Positions 37,481 to 49,467 are shown, numbered from the stretch's first letter. The stretch: 64,000 nt of DNA from Paraconiothyrium sp. Pb-2020 (GCA_022419385.1 JAJUBI010000001.1:4402001-4466000); one strand, 5' to 3'. A program made the numbers and translations. Notes: generated by a model from the sequence alone, not told the origin.

Positions 37481-40400
37481 GGCAGGCAAGGATAGTCAGG
37501 AGCAATCAATGAGAAGGCTGGATGGGTTTCAGTCGAGACTGGAAGACCGATCTGATGGTCGTGAAGGTACCCGAAGAGTCCTTTTATAAATCCCATGAAC
37601 AACACCCACTAACCTCCTAAACTCGCATCGGCAGTTATGAGATGATACTCTGACTCCCAAGATGGAACTGTCATCCGTGCGTTGTCGTGTGGTCCTGACC
37701 CTTGCCGGTGAAGAGTCTTGGCCGGTGATTCCCCTGCGTACACGAGCGAGTACTGCACCAGCAATGACTCCTTCAGGGTCTTCGGGGGCGTCAAAGCCAC
37801 CATGAGGGCCACGAGGTGACATTGAATCGAAGAGGCTTGCAGTAGTCGCTCATGCTCACACTATTGGATGTGTTTCTGGATGCAGTGAGCAGCAGCCACA
37901 GACATTAGTATACCATGAAGAAGGGGTGAACATAGTTCTAAGTGGTTGGTACATCTCGTAGACGCGGGTTTGGGTCAACAGTCGTGATCCCGGTCCTTCA
38001 GGAGGTCTAGAAGTTGGAATTTTTGCGCTCTGGAGCGTCGGTCAGACATTCATCTGATGCCGAGTCCATGGTACCTCGAGGCAGATAGTTTCCTAAATAA
38101 AGAACATAAGAAGATGACATAGCTGATAGGTTGGAGACAGGCGTACCTTGCAGTATTGAGACATTCCCAAGCTCCTGATGAGAGGTTAGCGGAACCGATT
38201 ACGAACAAGCTCCAACACCGAGCCACGGAAGTGGGCATAGTAGGATCATAGCGAGGCCGCAAGATCCACCAGCTTCGGACACCACCCGCTTCGAGCCGCT
38301 AGCCAGGACGAATAAGATAACTTCAGCTGTATACCATATCTTCGGTATCGCGTAACCCGAGTATCGCCGTGTAAAGAAAGCTTCTCGAATATACTTTTGC
38401 GTGCTGTCTAGTCGCATACTCGAGTGAGTAGCTAGCGTGACACTTTGACAGCACTCGGTGGTCAGGAGGATGACGCGCAAAATCTCATCCACAGTCCAGC
38501 TGACAGTTCGGAGATTTTAGTAAGATATCTTCTGGCTTGAAGGCAAATGCTGGCAACGCGTTGATATTAGGACGTGAGGCATAGCTTCGAAATAACACAG
38601 TCGACTTGCAACGCGCTCAAAAGACAGGTTTTGGGCGGTGAGTGAATTGACAAAGGTTTGTTCACCTCATCAGTGCATCAATCCTGTTGGACCCTGGTGT
38701 CCATTGTACGGTTGTCTGTACCAATTTGGGTGGCGTGCCGCTATGTGCATGTTTGCCCTGCATCGGAATACGCTGTGTACAGTTGACTATGGTATATAGA
38801 GAGTTACGAGAGCTTTGCGGCGCAGCTTACTACACTGTAAAAATAAGATTAATTGTACGCTTGCGTCATTTCGATTCGTGGAAGATTTCTGTAGGCAGAA
38901 GAACCCATCAGCGGGCTTGCTCTAGGGCTGAAGATATGTCTCTTGTGGTAATCTTGTTGTCGGGGTGGGGCCACCCTCAGCCCAAGATGTTGCGAAAACG
39001 GGCTGCCACGTGCACCCATTCTTACTTTCATGCACCGAGTTTTCGCATACGTCTCGGTGCAGGCGCATGGGAATCGCCCTTCGGCTATAATAAGGTTTCC
39101 TATAGGCAAATTCTACTGGTTAACGCGCAGCAGACGAGGCAAACCCGGATGGCGGTGGCTACGGTCCAGGCTACATCATCGCGAGCGTTTGTCTGTGCGT
39201 ATACGAGCGTGTTGGCGTACCGGACCCAAGGTTCAGTTGGAGCCTCAAGCAGTTGATACGAACATACGAATATTCTGTTTGAAAAGCACATGTAGCATCA
39301 AAGCGGTATGTTTTCCAGGCTTACCGCAGCTGCTCCGTTGAGGTGAATACCTATTTACATTTTCAAAGCTTTACTAAAAAAGCTGGGATTCGGCTGAGTG
39401 GCAGGGGTGGACTTCGAAGCGTGTTAGCGTCTTACGAGAGAGGGATCAAGAAAGAGAGTATCAATCGAGTCGAGTGCGTTCGACAAAGTAACATCTGGTA
39501 CCGCCTGAAAATCCACATGGATTGAAATCCTACCAGTCCACGAGGTTTGCACGGGGGAAGGGTAGCTCCGTCCCGAATGCGGTGGTTCGATACAAGCCAC
39601 AAAGCTTACAGGACCTCAGTACACACCGGAAGCTGCGCCGTTGTGACACATACTAAGTGAGCGCGCGTAACTTACGAGCAGCCCTTTGTCGTCGTGTACG
39701 AACCTAAGAGGCTAGCACCACTCGTTGATTGCGTTCACCTGGTACTGATGTAGGAGATAAGAATGACCCCACTCACCGCGAGCGCCATTCTCGTGATGCT
39801 CAGTGTGGCGTATGGGCAACGCGGCCGACCATCGTTTCGCCCGAAAAGCTGCATGCCCTTACAGCGATAATGCACTAATGTTCGTTTCCGAGACTGGGGT
39901 TCGGCGCTACTTACCCGGATCCAAGGTGCAGAACAGAACATAACATAACCCTGGCAAGCGAGAGCCTGCCGGAGTGTCCCAGCTGGTCTCTGAACCACGC
40001 AGCTGGTCCTCATGGCTGTTGATCTTTGCCCATCGGCGTTACCGTCCTGTCTTATTTCGATAGTTCGGCGCGGATACTGCGGGACGAGCCTCGTGTGAAT
40101 GATCCATCGCGCCGAGATACATGGTCGAAGGATCAGGTCCAGAGAGATTGGTACTCTATGCGACATGGGCAAACATCTATCGCGATGCCGCGGAGCTCGA
40201 GCCTTGCTACAGTCCCTTTTCGCTAATGTGGGAACTGACTCGATACTGTGAACCGATATGCTTGGAGACTCGGACGGGCCGGCTCGGAACTGACAAGTGA
40301 TCATATGGTCAGCACCTATCTAATTGATGATAGCGGACATCTTCTAGTAGAGATCCTTCTCTGAATCGAACACGCGCATCCTTTGGGTCACGTACCATCT

Positions 40401-42307
40401 CTGTAGAAACTTCATCGGGCTTTCAGGTATACAGTGTCTCATCAGCGGAGCATACAGGGCGTAAAGTAGTCAGGCAGCCCAGCCCATGCATGTCATCGGC
40501 GTAGTAGTACTGCATCGAGAGCGAATGCTTGTCAGGGCCAGTTTTTCTAAACGCTTAGCTCCCGTGAGACGCTACGGTGCCGCAAATGCTTTGCGTCAGC
40601 AGCGCGTGGTGGCAGCCCGAGAACGAGGCTTGAGTTGTCATTCAATAGTCTATCCCAATGTGATGGTAGGAATGATGCCAATTAGTTTCGTTTTTCATGC
40701 ATCTACCTGATCAATCTTCCAGGAGCCTCGCAAGCCCGAAGTGCCGATATGATACACGCATTGCACTACGGCAAGTCAAAGCTTGGATTCCGCGCTTAAG
40801 CTTGTGCCCACCGCTTCTCGTGCTGGGCCAAAGATGCCGAGGTTGGGAGCCAGGGAAGGGCCGAGAAGTGTCTGCCTTGAGGGATGCAGTTGACCCTGCA
40901 GCGTGAAACCTCCCTGGTCCGGATGACCTGCCAGGCTTAGCATACATGAAGGGTATAGGCTCTTCTGGAGGTTCCGCCAAGACTTGTATATTGAACATTG
41001 TCGTGAAATAGTGTGAGAACGATGAGTCCAGAGTAATTGATGGTCGGTCAGCGAAAAGGTGCTTCCTATGATGTGCAGCCATCTAAGTAGTAAAGGGCGA
41101 GGTCCTGGTAGCATACATCAGTCGACGAAGGTAGATATAGCTACACGGCACACAAATGGCCTAAAACTTGCTCGGACGTCGAGTACACCAGCATTCAAAT
41201 TTACGAGCCACGCAGAGAGCTTACGACCTTGCAATAAGATATCTTCGTGAGAGTGAATCCCAGTATTCGAAGGTCAGCGTTCAGAGCGCACATCAAGTCG
41301 TGCTGCGAACGATCGTGGCAGACCAGCCCTACAAAAACCGACAGCGCTATTGCTGCATTAAGCACCAGCTACGCGGGAGTGCCACAAGATAGTATTCGGT
41401 CGCCGGGATGGAGAGATGAGAGACAGATGCACCGACGCAGTCATGGTTGCATTGGATGAAGTTGCACGCTTCAACAACAAATAGCTAGCCTGTAATGGCA
41501 TGGCGTGTTCACATTGCGTTAACTTCTCGGAAGTAAATCAGTCACGCGCCTTGTCGCCCAATGGTAAATGTGAGTTCACAACAGTAGCGGTGTGCTGTCA
41601 TTGTAAAGCGCGTGATTCATCTATCTCGCCGATGCTTCATGTGTCGTAGTCACGGATAAGTCGCCTTTCCTACCTACTCAGCAACCGCTGTAATCCTCAC
41701 CGATCGGCCATCCCAACAGCTCAACAACAAAATCGTTCCTAAACGGTTGTCCTCTTCAGTCGACCGCAATGTATGGGCGCAGAGGAACATTTGAGTACGT
41801 CTAGAGCTTGATAGCCCTAAACATGACACACTCTCGGAAGCTCCGCCGAGCTGCTACCTGCTTTTACGTGAGACTGCAGCCTATACACAAATGAATCTGT
41901 CCTCGAAGCTATAGCGCTTAGCCAGAGGTCCTTCCGAGTGTTGGTCCTTCCCATGATTCAGCATTTGCTATTGCAGAGTACCGTCGATGTTCTATTGCAG
42001 CACCTCAAGAGTAGAACCCGGCCTTCGCTGCTGCGGAAAAGACACATATACATTCGCATGATATGCAAAAGATAGTGACCAGGCAAACAGCAAGGTGTCC
42101 GTATTACATAGTGTTTCACTTTTGGGCCAATAGGACTGCTCAACCGAGGCTTGGCCTCGAAGGATTTACGACCCTGGAACAGGCACCAGTTTGTGAACCT
42201 GCGAGCATGTGGAAGAGAAACCGGATCGACTTCCTTGAAGACCCCTATCTCTCCGCGACTAACTCACATAAACTCTCACGTCCTTACAACTGAACGAATT
42301 GTACGCT
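37481..42307. other. 4.8-kb gene-poor region
   Basis: No credible gene was found on either strand. The longest frames (189 codons at 38687-39256 and on the minus strand at 39735-40304) are rich in Arg, Ser and Cys, match no domain I know, and show no splice-consistent extension. Composition is balanced, not the strongly AT-rich pattern of RIP-mutated repeats, and I saw no terminal repeats. The first part should hold the laccase promoter. Confidence 0.5.
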
Positions 42308-43315
42308 ATGCCACGAATCCGCAATAACCGCATTCCCTACGATGCACATCCTTTATACAGATTACGGCGCCGCACGCTTATTGCAGCCACTATTGGTGTA
42401 CTTCTCAATCTCATCGTAATACTCGCTCTCTCCGATAGTTATCGAGGTCAAGACCGATTGCCATTCTTCGTCATAGCCACAATCGTGCTTGGCGGCTCCA
42501 TCGCTTTCGTCTCATACGATGTGGTCACTTATGGCACGCGAGCAGCTATGATCTCAGCAACCCAAACAGGAACGGAGGGTTCCTCATTGACCATTTCTCT
42601 TCCCCCAGAATTGGCATGGCCCTCGAAGACGTTGCTGGTATGGGACTTTATATTTGCCGGTATCCTCCAATGGGTGTTCTGGTGTGGGCTTTTCGACATT
42701 GTAGGCAGAAGCTATTACGATCGGTATAGTAGTTCAGAAACCTTGGAAGCCTGTAAGTGGCATTAGAGATGGCAAGCCATCAATCTCTCTAAAGACCTAC
42801 TTAGTTAATGCTTTACAGACGCTAACCTAGCAAACTTTGTGACTAGTGTGCTCCACGCTATCGCCTTCTGGAAAGAATTGATAGCCAGGAAGAGGACGCA
42901 ATGGCAACGAGACCTCAACAAACAACCCTGCGTGCATTGTGGTCACGTAGCGAGCAAGCAAGATGAAGCCCCAGTCAACGATATAACAGGCGAGGAACAG
43001 GCCGGTTCGTCGCGCCGGCCAATGCTTTCCAATGTTAGCAAAGTAGGAAAAGTCGTTCTCCCGAAGTGGGCTCGAGCAGCAAACATTTTTGATCGCCGCG
43101 ACGACACTAAGGATAGAGATGTCGAACATGAAGCTGCCAACGACGACGTTGGCGAGCCTTTCCTTGCAACACCCGAAGAAAGCACAGAAGATACCGCGGG
43201 GCCGTCGGGAACGTATGGAACGATGTCACAGAGCGTGGAGAGTCTGAGGAGCATACCGGAGACGATTGTGAGGCAAAAGGACAAAGGCAAGAAGAGATTG
43301 GTGGATGTTGAATGA
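42308..43315 (+). CDS. Fungal membrane protein with four predicted helices, 313 aa, function unknown
   Basis: I do not recognise the family. Exon 1 is 42308-42752 and exon 2 is 42819-43315. The 66-nt intron has donor GTAAGT and acceptor ACAG, and its join makes EAYANLANFV. Four hydrophobic segments are visible, at about residues 24-43 (IAATIGVLLNLIVILAL), 54-75 (LPFFVIATIVLGGSIAFVSY), 104-130 (LLVWDFIFAGILQWVFWCGL) and 149-168. A charged cytosolic-looking tail of about 145 residues follows. It has one CVHC pair, many Asp/Glu residues and a C-terminal KDKGKKRL patch. The ATG at 42308 is the first in frame. The gene is convergent with the patatin-like gene, 332 bp away. Prediction as an integral membrane protein is firm; any function would be a guess. 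Confidence 0.72.
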
Positions 43316-43647
43316 GAGCGATGTAAGCTTATGTTAAATGTATTGTTCGTCGTCGTGGTACATATCGTGCACCAATTTTTCAATTTTCAATCGTGCTAAG
43401 TAATTACTAGTAGAACGTCGTTCACGTAAATGTTAGTAGAATTGAATCGATATGTTCACATGAGATGCCATGTCGAAGACTGCAGCCTGTTCACTGACTT
43501 CCATTGACCATTCTGATCGACGCATCTACAGTAAACCTGTTGGCTCGTATACCTATCGAAGCACACGGATGTTCGTTCAGAGTCACGAGACTCGACGTAC
43601 GTCTCCATGGCTTCGAAGGGACCTTTGCTGGTACGATTAGGTCCACG
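43316..43647. other. Short convergent intergenic region
   Basis: These 332 bp separate the stop codons of the membrane-protein gene and the patatin-like gene. They should hold both 3' UTRs; nothing else is seen. Confidence 0.5.
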
Positions 43648-45699
43648 TCAATTATCTCCGGGCTTCCCAAGAACAGGCTCGAGCCTCACACCTCCAAACG
43701 TCCAGCCATCAACAATGACTCCTTCTTCGAACTTCCTACTCACAAGGAATCCTAGCGCCCCATCCAGTCCTACACTGACCTCGATGTCACCCTCAATCTC
43801 CCTCCACAATTTGCCGATGTTCTCCTCGTACCTGTTCTGTCCAACACGCACTCTGACTGCATCAGGGTGAAGAAGCACAGGTACGACATCAGCGGTGATA
43901 TTCGCATCGACATAGCGCTGCGCAAACGTCGTTGTGTCAAATGGTTTGCCCACAGAGAACACGAGGTCGTGCGGTGGCGTATGCTTGCTGGAATGAAAGG
44001 AAACGATGAATTGCACGCGGTAGCGGCCCTGAGGAATGCCTGTCTTGATGGTGCGCAGACATATATTCTCGGATTTGATGCATTGGTACACTGTTGCTTC
44101 CTCTCTCCGGCCATCGTGGTCGAGATCTTCTGCCACAGGGAATATACGCTTCAATCTTCCATCGCTGACTGTCACCCCACCTTCGCCGGAGGGAGATGTG
44201 TCGCGGAACTGGCTCAAACGTGCTTGGTGCTCCATTGTACTTACTACACCAAGGGGGAGACCAGTTTTGAAGTCGACTTGAACAAGTTGGAAGGACTGAT
44301 CAATTAGTCCACAGCCGTCCATGCCGACTCGAAAGTGCGTGGCAGAAATCTCGAATCTAGGCGGTAAAGCAGAGAGCTTGGCCATCAGCTCACCCAATTG
44401 TCGCGCGGTTCGAAGTTGTTTTGCGTCACGCATATATGCTTCGGTGAGTGCTGCCATCTCATCTTCCTTCATCCACTGCTCAAGGCTGACGTTGGCGAGA
44501 CCGCGATCTACATCAAAACGGTAGTATCTTGTAGAAGTGCTGTAATACATTCTCTTCATCTCATTGTCGACTCGTTGGGTACTAGTTGCCATTCCTGCGA
44601 GGGCAGAAATCAGAGCAATGTCCGTTCCCAATCCGAATGGTAACCAAGAAGTGACCTTGCCAACGCTTGGGATTGACTGAAGTCCAGTGCCGACTGATAC
44701 AATGACGCCGATGGGTCGTCCCTCCCACAGTGCCTTTGCTGCGTAATCGACTTCTGCGCAAGGGTTGTTGAACCCAACTCCGCCTTCCAGATAGGTGACT
44801 TTCGGAGTCCCAAATTGCATCTCTTCGAAAAAGGTCGGCGCCGCGGAGGTTGCCCTCAAAGCCTCCCAGATCTTGGTCGTGCGGTCGTTGGGATCATACG
44901 TCGATAAAATTCTGGGCAATCCCAGCGCCTGCTTCAGTGAGGTAAGGACAAAGCCTCTACAGCCCTTCGCATTCTTTTTTCTGTGCACGCTCTTACGGGA
45001 CTTGAGTTGCCAAGTATCACTCCTGCTTGGTGCCGACTTTGCAAAAGGGTTATTTGTATCTGCTGGAGACAGTAGGGGCCGTTGTTCATCGGCAATGTGG
45101 TTAGGTAGCGATGAGGTTCCATCAGGACGTGGTATCAGGCTTGGAGTGCTTTTCAGTGTTCCAACAGGGCTTTCTGTGACGATTTCCGGTACGGTGTCAG
45201 ACCAGATGCTGTCCCGAGGCAGTTCACTCTCGGGTAGCTCCTCGAAGAGCGAGTCGTCCCACATTAATTCGTCCGCACCGTAACCTAGGTCTACCAGGGC
45301 TTGCTTAATCGCATTTTCTAAAACAAATCCCGAGAATCGATTCGCTCCTGTCGGTATCTTCCTCCCAAAGATATTAATTGATCTGTCGTTCTTGAAGATC
45401 TGTTCCGCGAGCTTTGTGTAAATGCCGATGCATTGCTTGCAATCGAGTTGAAGTCGAGAGAGGAGAATAGCGATGATTCCACCAGTACTTGTCCCCCCTA
45501 TCAAATCGAAATAGTCGCAAGGCCTCAGTAAACTCGTGTCATTTTTCGATCGTCTTCCTAACCTCTTCTCCTCTTGTGCAATGCTCTCCATCAGGTCATC
45601 CAGTACCATCAAACTTGAGAGTCCTCTCACTCCTCCACCATCGAGTGACAATAAGCGCAGGGGCGCGTGAGGGTTGGTTCCCGCGCTCGAGAGTTCCAT
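43648..45699 (-). CDS. Patatin-like phospholipase, 683 aa, with Glu at the catalytic Asp position
   Basis: Single-exon gene for a Ser-Asp dyad acyl hydrolase of the patatin/iPLA2 superfamily, expected to release fatty acids from membrane or storage lipids. The oxyanion-hole motif DGGGVRG is at residues 20-26. The nucleophile elbow GTSTGG is at 69-74, with Ser71 as predicted nucleophile. A poorly conserved, Ser/Pro-rich insertion of about 90 residues (150-240) follows. The second-half motif reads YLEGGVGFNNP near residues 303-313. The family's catalytic Asp is normally in DG[GA], but here the codon is GAA (Glu305, 44787-44785). The rest of the fold seems intact and the gene has no frame break. 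This suggests altered or lost lipase activity, or a subfamily variant. Residues 450-683 show no domain I recognise. The start is the first ATG and lies 20 codons before the GGGVRG loop, as usual. Confidence 0.87.
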   Translation of the reverse strand: MELSSAGTNPHAPLRLLSLDGGGVRGLSSLMVLDDLMESIAQEEKRLGRRSKNDTSLLRPCDYFDLIGGTSTGGIIAILLSRLQLDCKQCIGIYTKLAEQIFKNDRSINIFGRKIPTGANRFSGFVLENAIKQALVDLGYGADELMWDDSLFEELPESELPRDSIWSDTVPEIVTESPVGTLKSTPSLIPRPDGTSSLPNHIADEQRPLLSPADTNNPFAKSAPSRSDTWQLKSRKSVHRKKNAKGCRGFVLTSLKQALGLPRILSTYDPNDRTTKIWEALRATSAAPTFFEEMQFGTPKVTYLEGGVGFNNPCAEVDYAAKALWEGRPIGVIVSVGTGLQSIPSVGKVTSWLPFGLGTDIALISALAGMATSTQRVDNEMKRMYYSTSTRYYRFDVDRGLANVSLEQWMKEDEMAALTEAYMRDAKQLRTARQLGELMAKLSALPPRFEISATHFRVGMDGCGLIDQSFQLVQVDFKTGLPLGVVSTMEHQARLSQFRDTSPSGEGGVTVSDGRLKRIFPVAEDLDHDGRREEATVYQCIKSENICLRTIKTGIPQGRYRVQFIVSFHSSKHTPPHDLVFSVGKPFDTTTFAQRYVDANITADVVPVLLHPDAVRVRVGQNRYEENIGKLWREIEGDIEVSVGLDGALGFLVSRKFEEGVIVDGWTFGGVRLEPVLGKPGDN

Positions 45700-46956
45700 G
45701 GCGGCTTGCGTGGTGGCGATGCGAATTAGCTGGAGAAGTTCTCTGTGCGTTTTGGTGTTTCGGTCGGCGGCTCACGGCCACAGGATCTAGCTCAAAGTGG
45801 TGTCACGGAATTTGATCGTCTCAAAGATGGGCCAGAATATATCGATGTGTATGCTCGCCGGGGCTCCGGCGGATGTCTGCTTTTATGTGAGCTCTGTGTG
45901 GCAACACAGTGAATGATGGCGGTAACTCCAGGCTATAGTCACTCACACACCGATGTGAGGCCACCCTCCCAGTGGTGACTCTACAAGAGGCCTGCACCGC
46001 GGCGAGGCAGGCTTGGTGGAAGGCAGAAAGTCAAAAGCTTCAGCCTTCTTATTAGTGAGCCACACTTCCGGATCCAGGCTATATGAGGTACAGTTGAAGG
46101 AAATGCAAGTTTCAGTTGACGACGTTGTCATTGATACTCAAATTGCGAGGTGGTCGCCTTTGTCAGCTGCCTTGTAGATTCGCATTGTAGGTCATGAGCG
46201 CGCGGCTGCTCAGCGCCTCACCTCGCATTTACATAATGAAGGTGTGCGTGCAACTACTGGGAACTGGGTAGGCGACGGGATCCAGGACGAGCCTAGGCCA
46301 ACCAGATTAAGGCATTCTCCACATGGCGAAGGAGGCACAGTGTGGCATACCGAATTAGATACACGACTGCCACAGCTAGCGCCCTCCATGTAGATGCACG
46401 CTTGCCGATTCCCGAAAGCATGGCTGCCTCGCGCTTAAAGACTAATGCGAGTAGGTTGAGAAGTCAACTTCGCCCAGGTGCTGCGCCTCCAATGAAAACG
46501 AGATGGAGGTCAGCAACTTTCGGCCTGACCAACGTCAGCGTCGTGAGATGAGGCTCGAGTGTACGCGTGTGGCTACTGCGGAAGAATTGCCGCAGAAACT
46601 ATAGAGTACTGTTGAGGATTCCTTGCGGTGCGGCTCAAGAGCCCACGGGCCAGTCGGCAACTTTCAAGCATTTGAACGCAGGTGATTCCTGACGTGCGTT
46701 GCCTGGATTTGATCGCGTTTGTGTTGGATCCAGATAGTGGTCTTGGGACAACTTAATGCGTTGGATACGATATAACACGTGCTCGGTGCACGAGACGAGA
46801 CAAGACGAGCAAATTTGTGCTGTTACACTATGACGCGCAAAATGCAGACGGGGGCGGGGGGAGTTCAAGGTCGGCTGTATTGTCCTTTTACTTGCACCTT
46901 GCACTTGAGGTTGGTTCGACTTCAACGTGTTTTCAACCTTCGTCCGGGATCTGTTA
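45700..46956. other. Intergenic
   Basis: This 1.26-kb gap lies upstream of the patatin-like gene and downstream of the second GNAT, both on the minus strand. No gene or RNA was recognised. Confidence 0.5.
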
Positions 46957-47585
46957 CTATTCAGGGATCTCCCGCCTGTACAAGCGATAAACCAGTGTAT
47001 CTCGCAGTCCTAGTATGGGATTCGCAAAGTCTTTCTCCCTCCGTTCGTGCAGCTTGAATCCGACCTTCTCTAGCACGTTTTGTGAGGCCACAAGTTCCGG
47101 GTCCGTGTGCGCTTCAGCATACTCGAAGCGTCCCTGCTGCCCCCCTGCAAAGTGCTCGAAGAAGAGCGGTATGTAACCTCGCAATGCTTCCGTCGCGTAG
47201 CCTTTGCCCCAGTAATTATTATTCAACATATAGCCGATTTCAGGAGCTCGCACCGCACCTATCATACCGATAACGCGCGGCGAGGTGTGGGTGGACGCAT
47301 CGGGAGCAGAGGGAAGGAGCTCGATAACGAAGTTCCAGCAGTCCTCGCGGTCAAAGCAGCCTTGAATCCAGGCTTTAGACTTTTCGATATCGTCGGAGGG
47401 TAGCAGAGGCCTACAGGGAGTCAGCGCAATCGTGCATATGCCATCGAGTGGACGATGACTTACGTATGCTTCATCACCTCTGGATGGCTGCGCATCAGCA
47501 CAATGTCTTCCGCGTCTTCCATCATCAGAGGCCGAATCAGCAGCCTCTCCGTCTTAGCCGTGATCTTTGGGTCGACGATGACCAT
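46957..47585 (-). CDS. GNAT-family N-acetyltransferase (RimJ/RimL-like), 191 aa
   Basis: Predicted acetyl-CoA-dependent N-acetyltransferase; substrate unknown. Exon 1 is 47585-47464 and exon 2 is 47410-46957, with a 53-nt intron (GTAAGT..GTAG); the join reads VMKHT|PLLPS. The order of elements is that of RimJ/RimL-type enzymes: TERLLIRPLMMEDAEDIV at the start, then VIGMIGAV and EIGYMLNNNYWGKGYATEAL, which holds the acetyl-CoA loop. After these come SQNVLEKVGFKLHERR and a final DTLVYRLYRREIPE. The ATG at 47585 is the first in its frame. The same frame stays open for about 60 codons further upstream without an ATG. It is divergent from rft1, with 277 bp between start codons. Confidence 0.87.
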
Positions 47586-47862
47586 CTTCGGCTGCTTGAC
47601 GAAAGTCAAGAGCCATGTTGCGGTGTACGTCACGTTATTAGTATTCCAGTGTAGCTGCAGCCCATGCGCATCACAACCTGCTTCCCAGTCATCGAGCGCT
47701 AGCCGCTTCAGACACCGTCTTTTGATGACACGTCCCTCAACAACAGCAAATCGACGCCCACAATCGCGACCCTAAACAGCATGACTCCCCAAGAACCACC
47801 GAAAAAGAATTAGGTGCACATTTGCCAAGTTGCTGTGACTCGCCTTCCGGAACTTTTGGAAG

Positions 47863-49467
47863 ATGTCACAATCTGTCGTTTCCGCATCTGCGCAAGGAGC
47901 GACGTTTCTCATTCTGCTCCAAGTCGGCTCGCGAGCCCTCACATTTGCTGTCAATCAGATACTTTTGCGCTTTTTGTCGCCAGAGTTGCTCGGCGCCTCC
48001 GCTCAGCTCGAGCTATTCTCCATTTCGGTGTTGTACTTTGCGCGCGAAAGCCTGCGAGTTGCCGTGCAGCGGCAGACCCATGGCACCCAGGCAATAGTCA
48101 ACCTCTCTTACCTTGCGGTCTTCTTCGGCATACCACTCATTTACGGACTCGCACTTCTATGGCTATCTTCAGAATCACCCAACGTGCCACATTTCGTGGA
48201 TGCACTCAGCGTATATTGCTTGGCTACGTTCATTGAGCTTCTCACCGAGCCTGCCTTCTCAGCCGTACAGCAGAAGCTGTTGTATAAAATACGAGCTTCA
48301 GCGGAGAGTACGGCAACAGTATTGCGATGTTTCGGAACGTGTGGAGCTGCCGTTCTGGCCAGCAAGTACGCCGTGAACATTGGGGTTCTCCCATTTGCAA
48401 TCGGTCAGCTGGGCTACGCCGTGGCTTTGTTAGCTATCTACACGTGCAAAATGTGGCCCGTAGCACGAGAGGGCAGTTTCTCGCTGTTTCCGAAGCAGAT
48501 ACGGTCTACGAACGAGACGCCAGTCATCTTCAACCACTTCTCAATCCCGCTGTTGCGTCTTACAGGATCCCTCTCCATACAGTCGGCACTCAAATACATC
48601 CTCACCCAAGGCGACTCCCTCCTCATGGCGCGCCTGACATCCCTTACAGACCAGGGTGCGTTCGTTCTCGCATCCAACTACGGCGGCCTCGTCGCACGCA
48701 TGCTCTTTCAGCCCATCGAAGAGAGCAGTCGAAACCTCTTCGCGAAACTATGCACCGACACCAAGCCTGCCGCTGTCCCACGTTCAGCTGAGCAAACTCA
48801 GAGCCTCAACAAAGCGTCCATGATCTTGAAAATGATTCTACGCATCTACGTGCTCATCTCGCTGTTCGCCGCCATTCTCGGACCCCAAGTAGCACCGCAC
48901 CTACTTTTCGTTGTGGCAGGGAGTAAATGGGCAAACACCGCGGCCTCGGAAGTCCTGGCAACATACTGCCGTTACATTCCCTTCCTCGCCATCAACGGTG
49001 TGACAGAGGCCTTTGTCGCCGCAGTAGCTACCAACAAGGAGCTCTACACACAATCTCTTTCCATGGGCTTATTCTTCGCGTGCTTCGCTGGTAGCGCCTG
49101 GTACTTTGTCTCGCACCTCGCGTGGGGTGCCAGCGGCGTTATCGCTGCTAACAGCGTGAACATGGGTCTACGCATCATCTTCAATATGTGGTTCATCCAG
49201 CGATTCTTCAAGCAGAGGGACGTCAGCTTCAGTGTATTTGATTGCTTGCCTTCGAATCCGGTCTTACTGTCCGCGCAGTTCTACCCATGGGTGATGCAGT
49301 ACAGACCGAAGCCAGAGTGGCTCATGCAATACGGTGCATTTGGGGAGCTGGCGAGTCTAGGAACTGTAGGCGCGTCTTGGGCGTTTGTTATTCTCTTCTT
49401 TGAGGAGAAGTTCTTGATGGAATGTTTCAACACGCTGCGTCCATCTTCAGAGAAGAAAGATCGGTAG
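47863..49467 (+). CDS. rft1: Rft1, ER membrane protein of N-glycan precursor assembly, 534 aa
   Basis: Multi-pass ER protein needed for lipid-linked oligosaccharide assembly. It was long described as the flippase that moves Man5GlcNAc2-PP-dolichol into the lumen; whether it is the flippase itself is debated. The single exon opens MSQSVVSASAQGATFLILLQ. The following segments are diagnostic for the family: VNQILLRFLSPELLGASAQ, ARESLRVAVQR, a central SIQSALKYILTQGDSLLMA and DQGAFVLASNYGGLVARMLF, and the EESSRNLF motif. About 11-13 hydrophobic helices can be counted, in a MOP/MurJ-like arrangement. The length is normal for ascomycetes and no lesion is seen. It shares a 277-bp divergent promoter with the upstream GNAT gene. 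Confidence 0.95.
   Translation: MSQSVVSASAQGATFLILLQVGSRALTFAVNQILLRFLSPELLGASAQLELFSISVLYFARESLRVAVQRQTHGTQAIVNLSYLAVFFGIPLIYGLALLWLSSESPNVPHFVDALSVYCLATFIELLTEPAFSAVQQKLLYKIRASAESTATVLRCFGTCGAAVLASKYAVNIGVLPFAIGQLGYAVALLAIYTCKMWPVAREGSFSLFPKQIRSTNETPVIFNHFSIPLLRLTGSLSIQSALKYILTQGDSLLMARLTSLTDQGAFVLASNYGGLVARMLFQPIEESSRNLFAKLCTDTKPAAVPRSAEQTQSLNKASMILKMILRIYVLISLFAAILGPQVAPHLLFVVAGSKWANTAASEVLATYCRYIPFLAINGVTEAFVAAVATNKELYTQSLSMGLFFACFAGSAWYFVSHLAWGASGVIAANSVNMGLRIIFNMWFIQRFFKQRDVSFSVFDCLPSNPVLLSAQFYPWVMQYRPKPEWLMQYGAFGELASLGTVGASWAFVILFFEEKFLMECFNTLRPSSEKKDR

Noticed and set aside
39735..40304. 189-codon minus-strand open frame
   Set aside because: Arg/Ser/Cys-rich with no recognisable motif, in a region where no other coding signal is seen.
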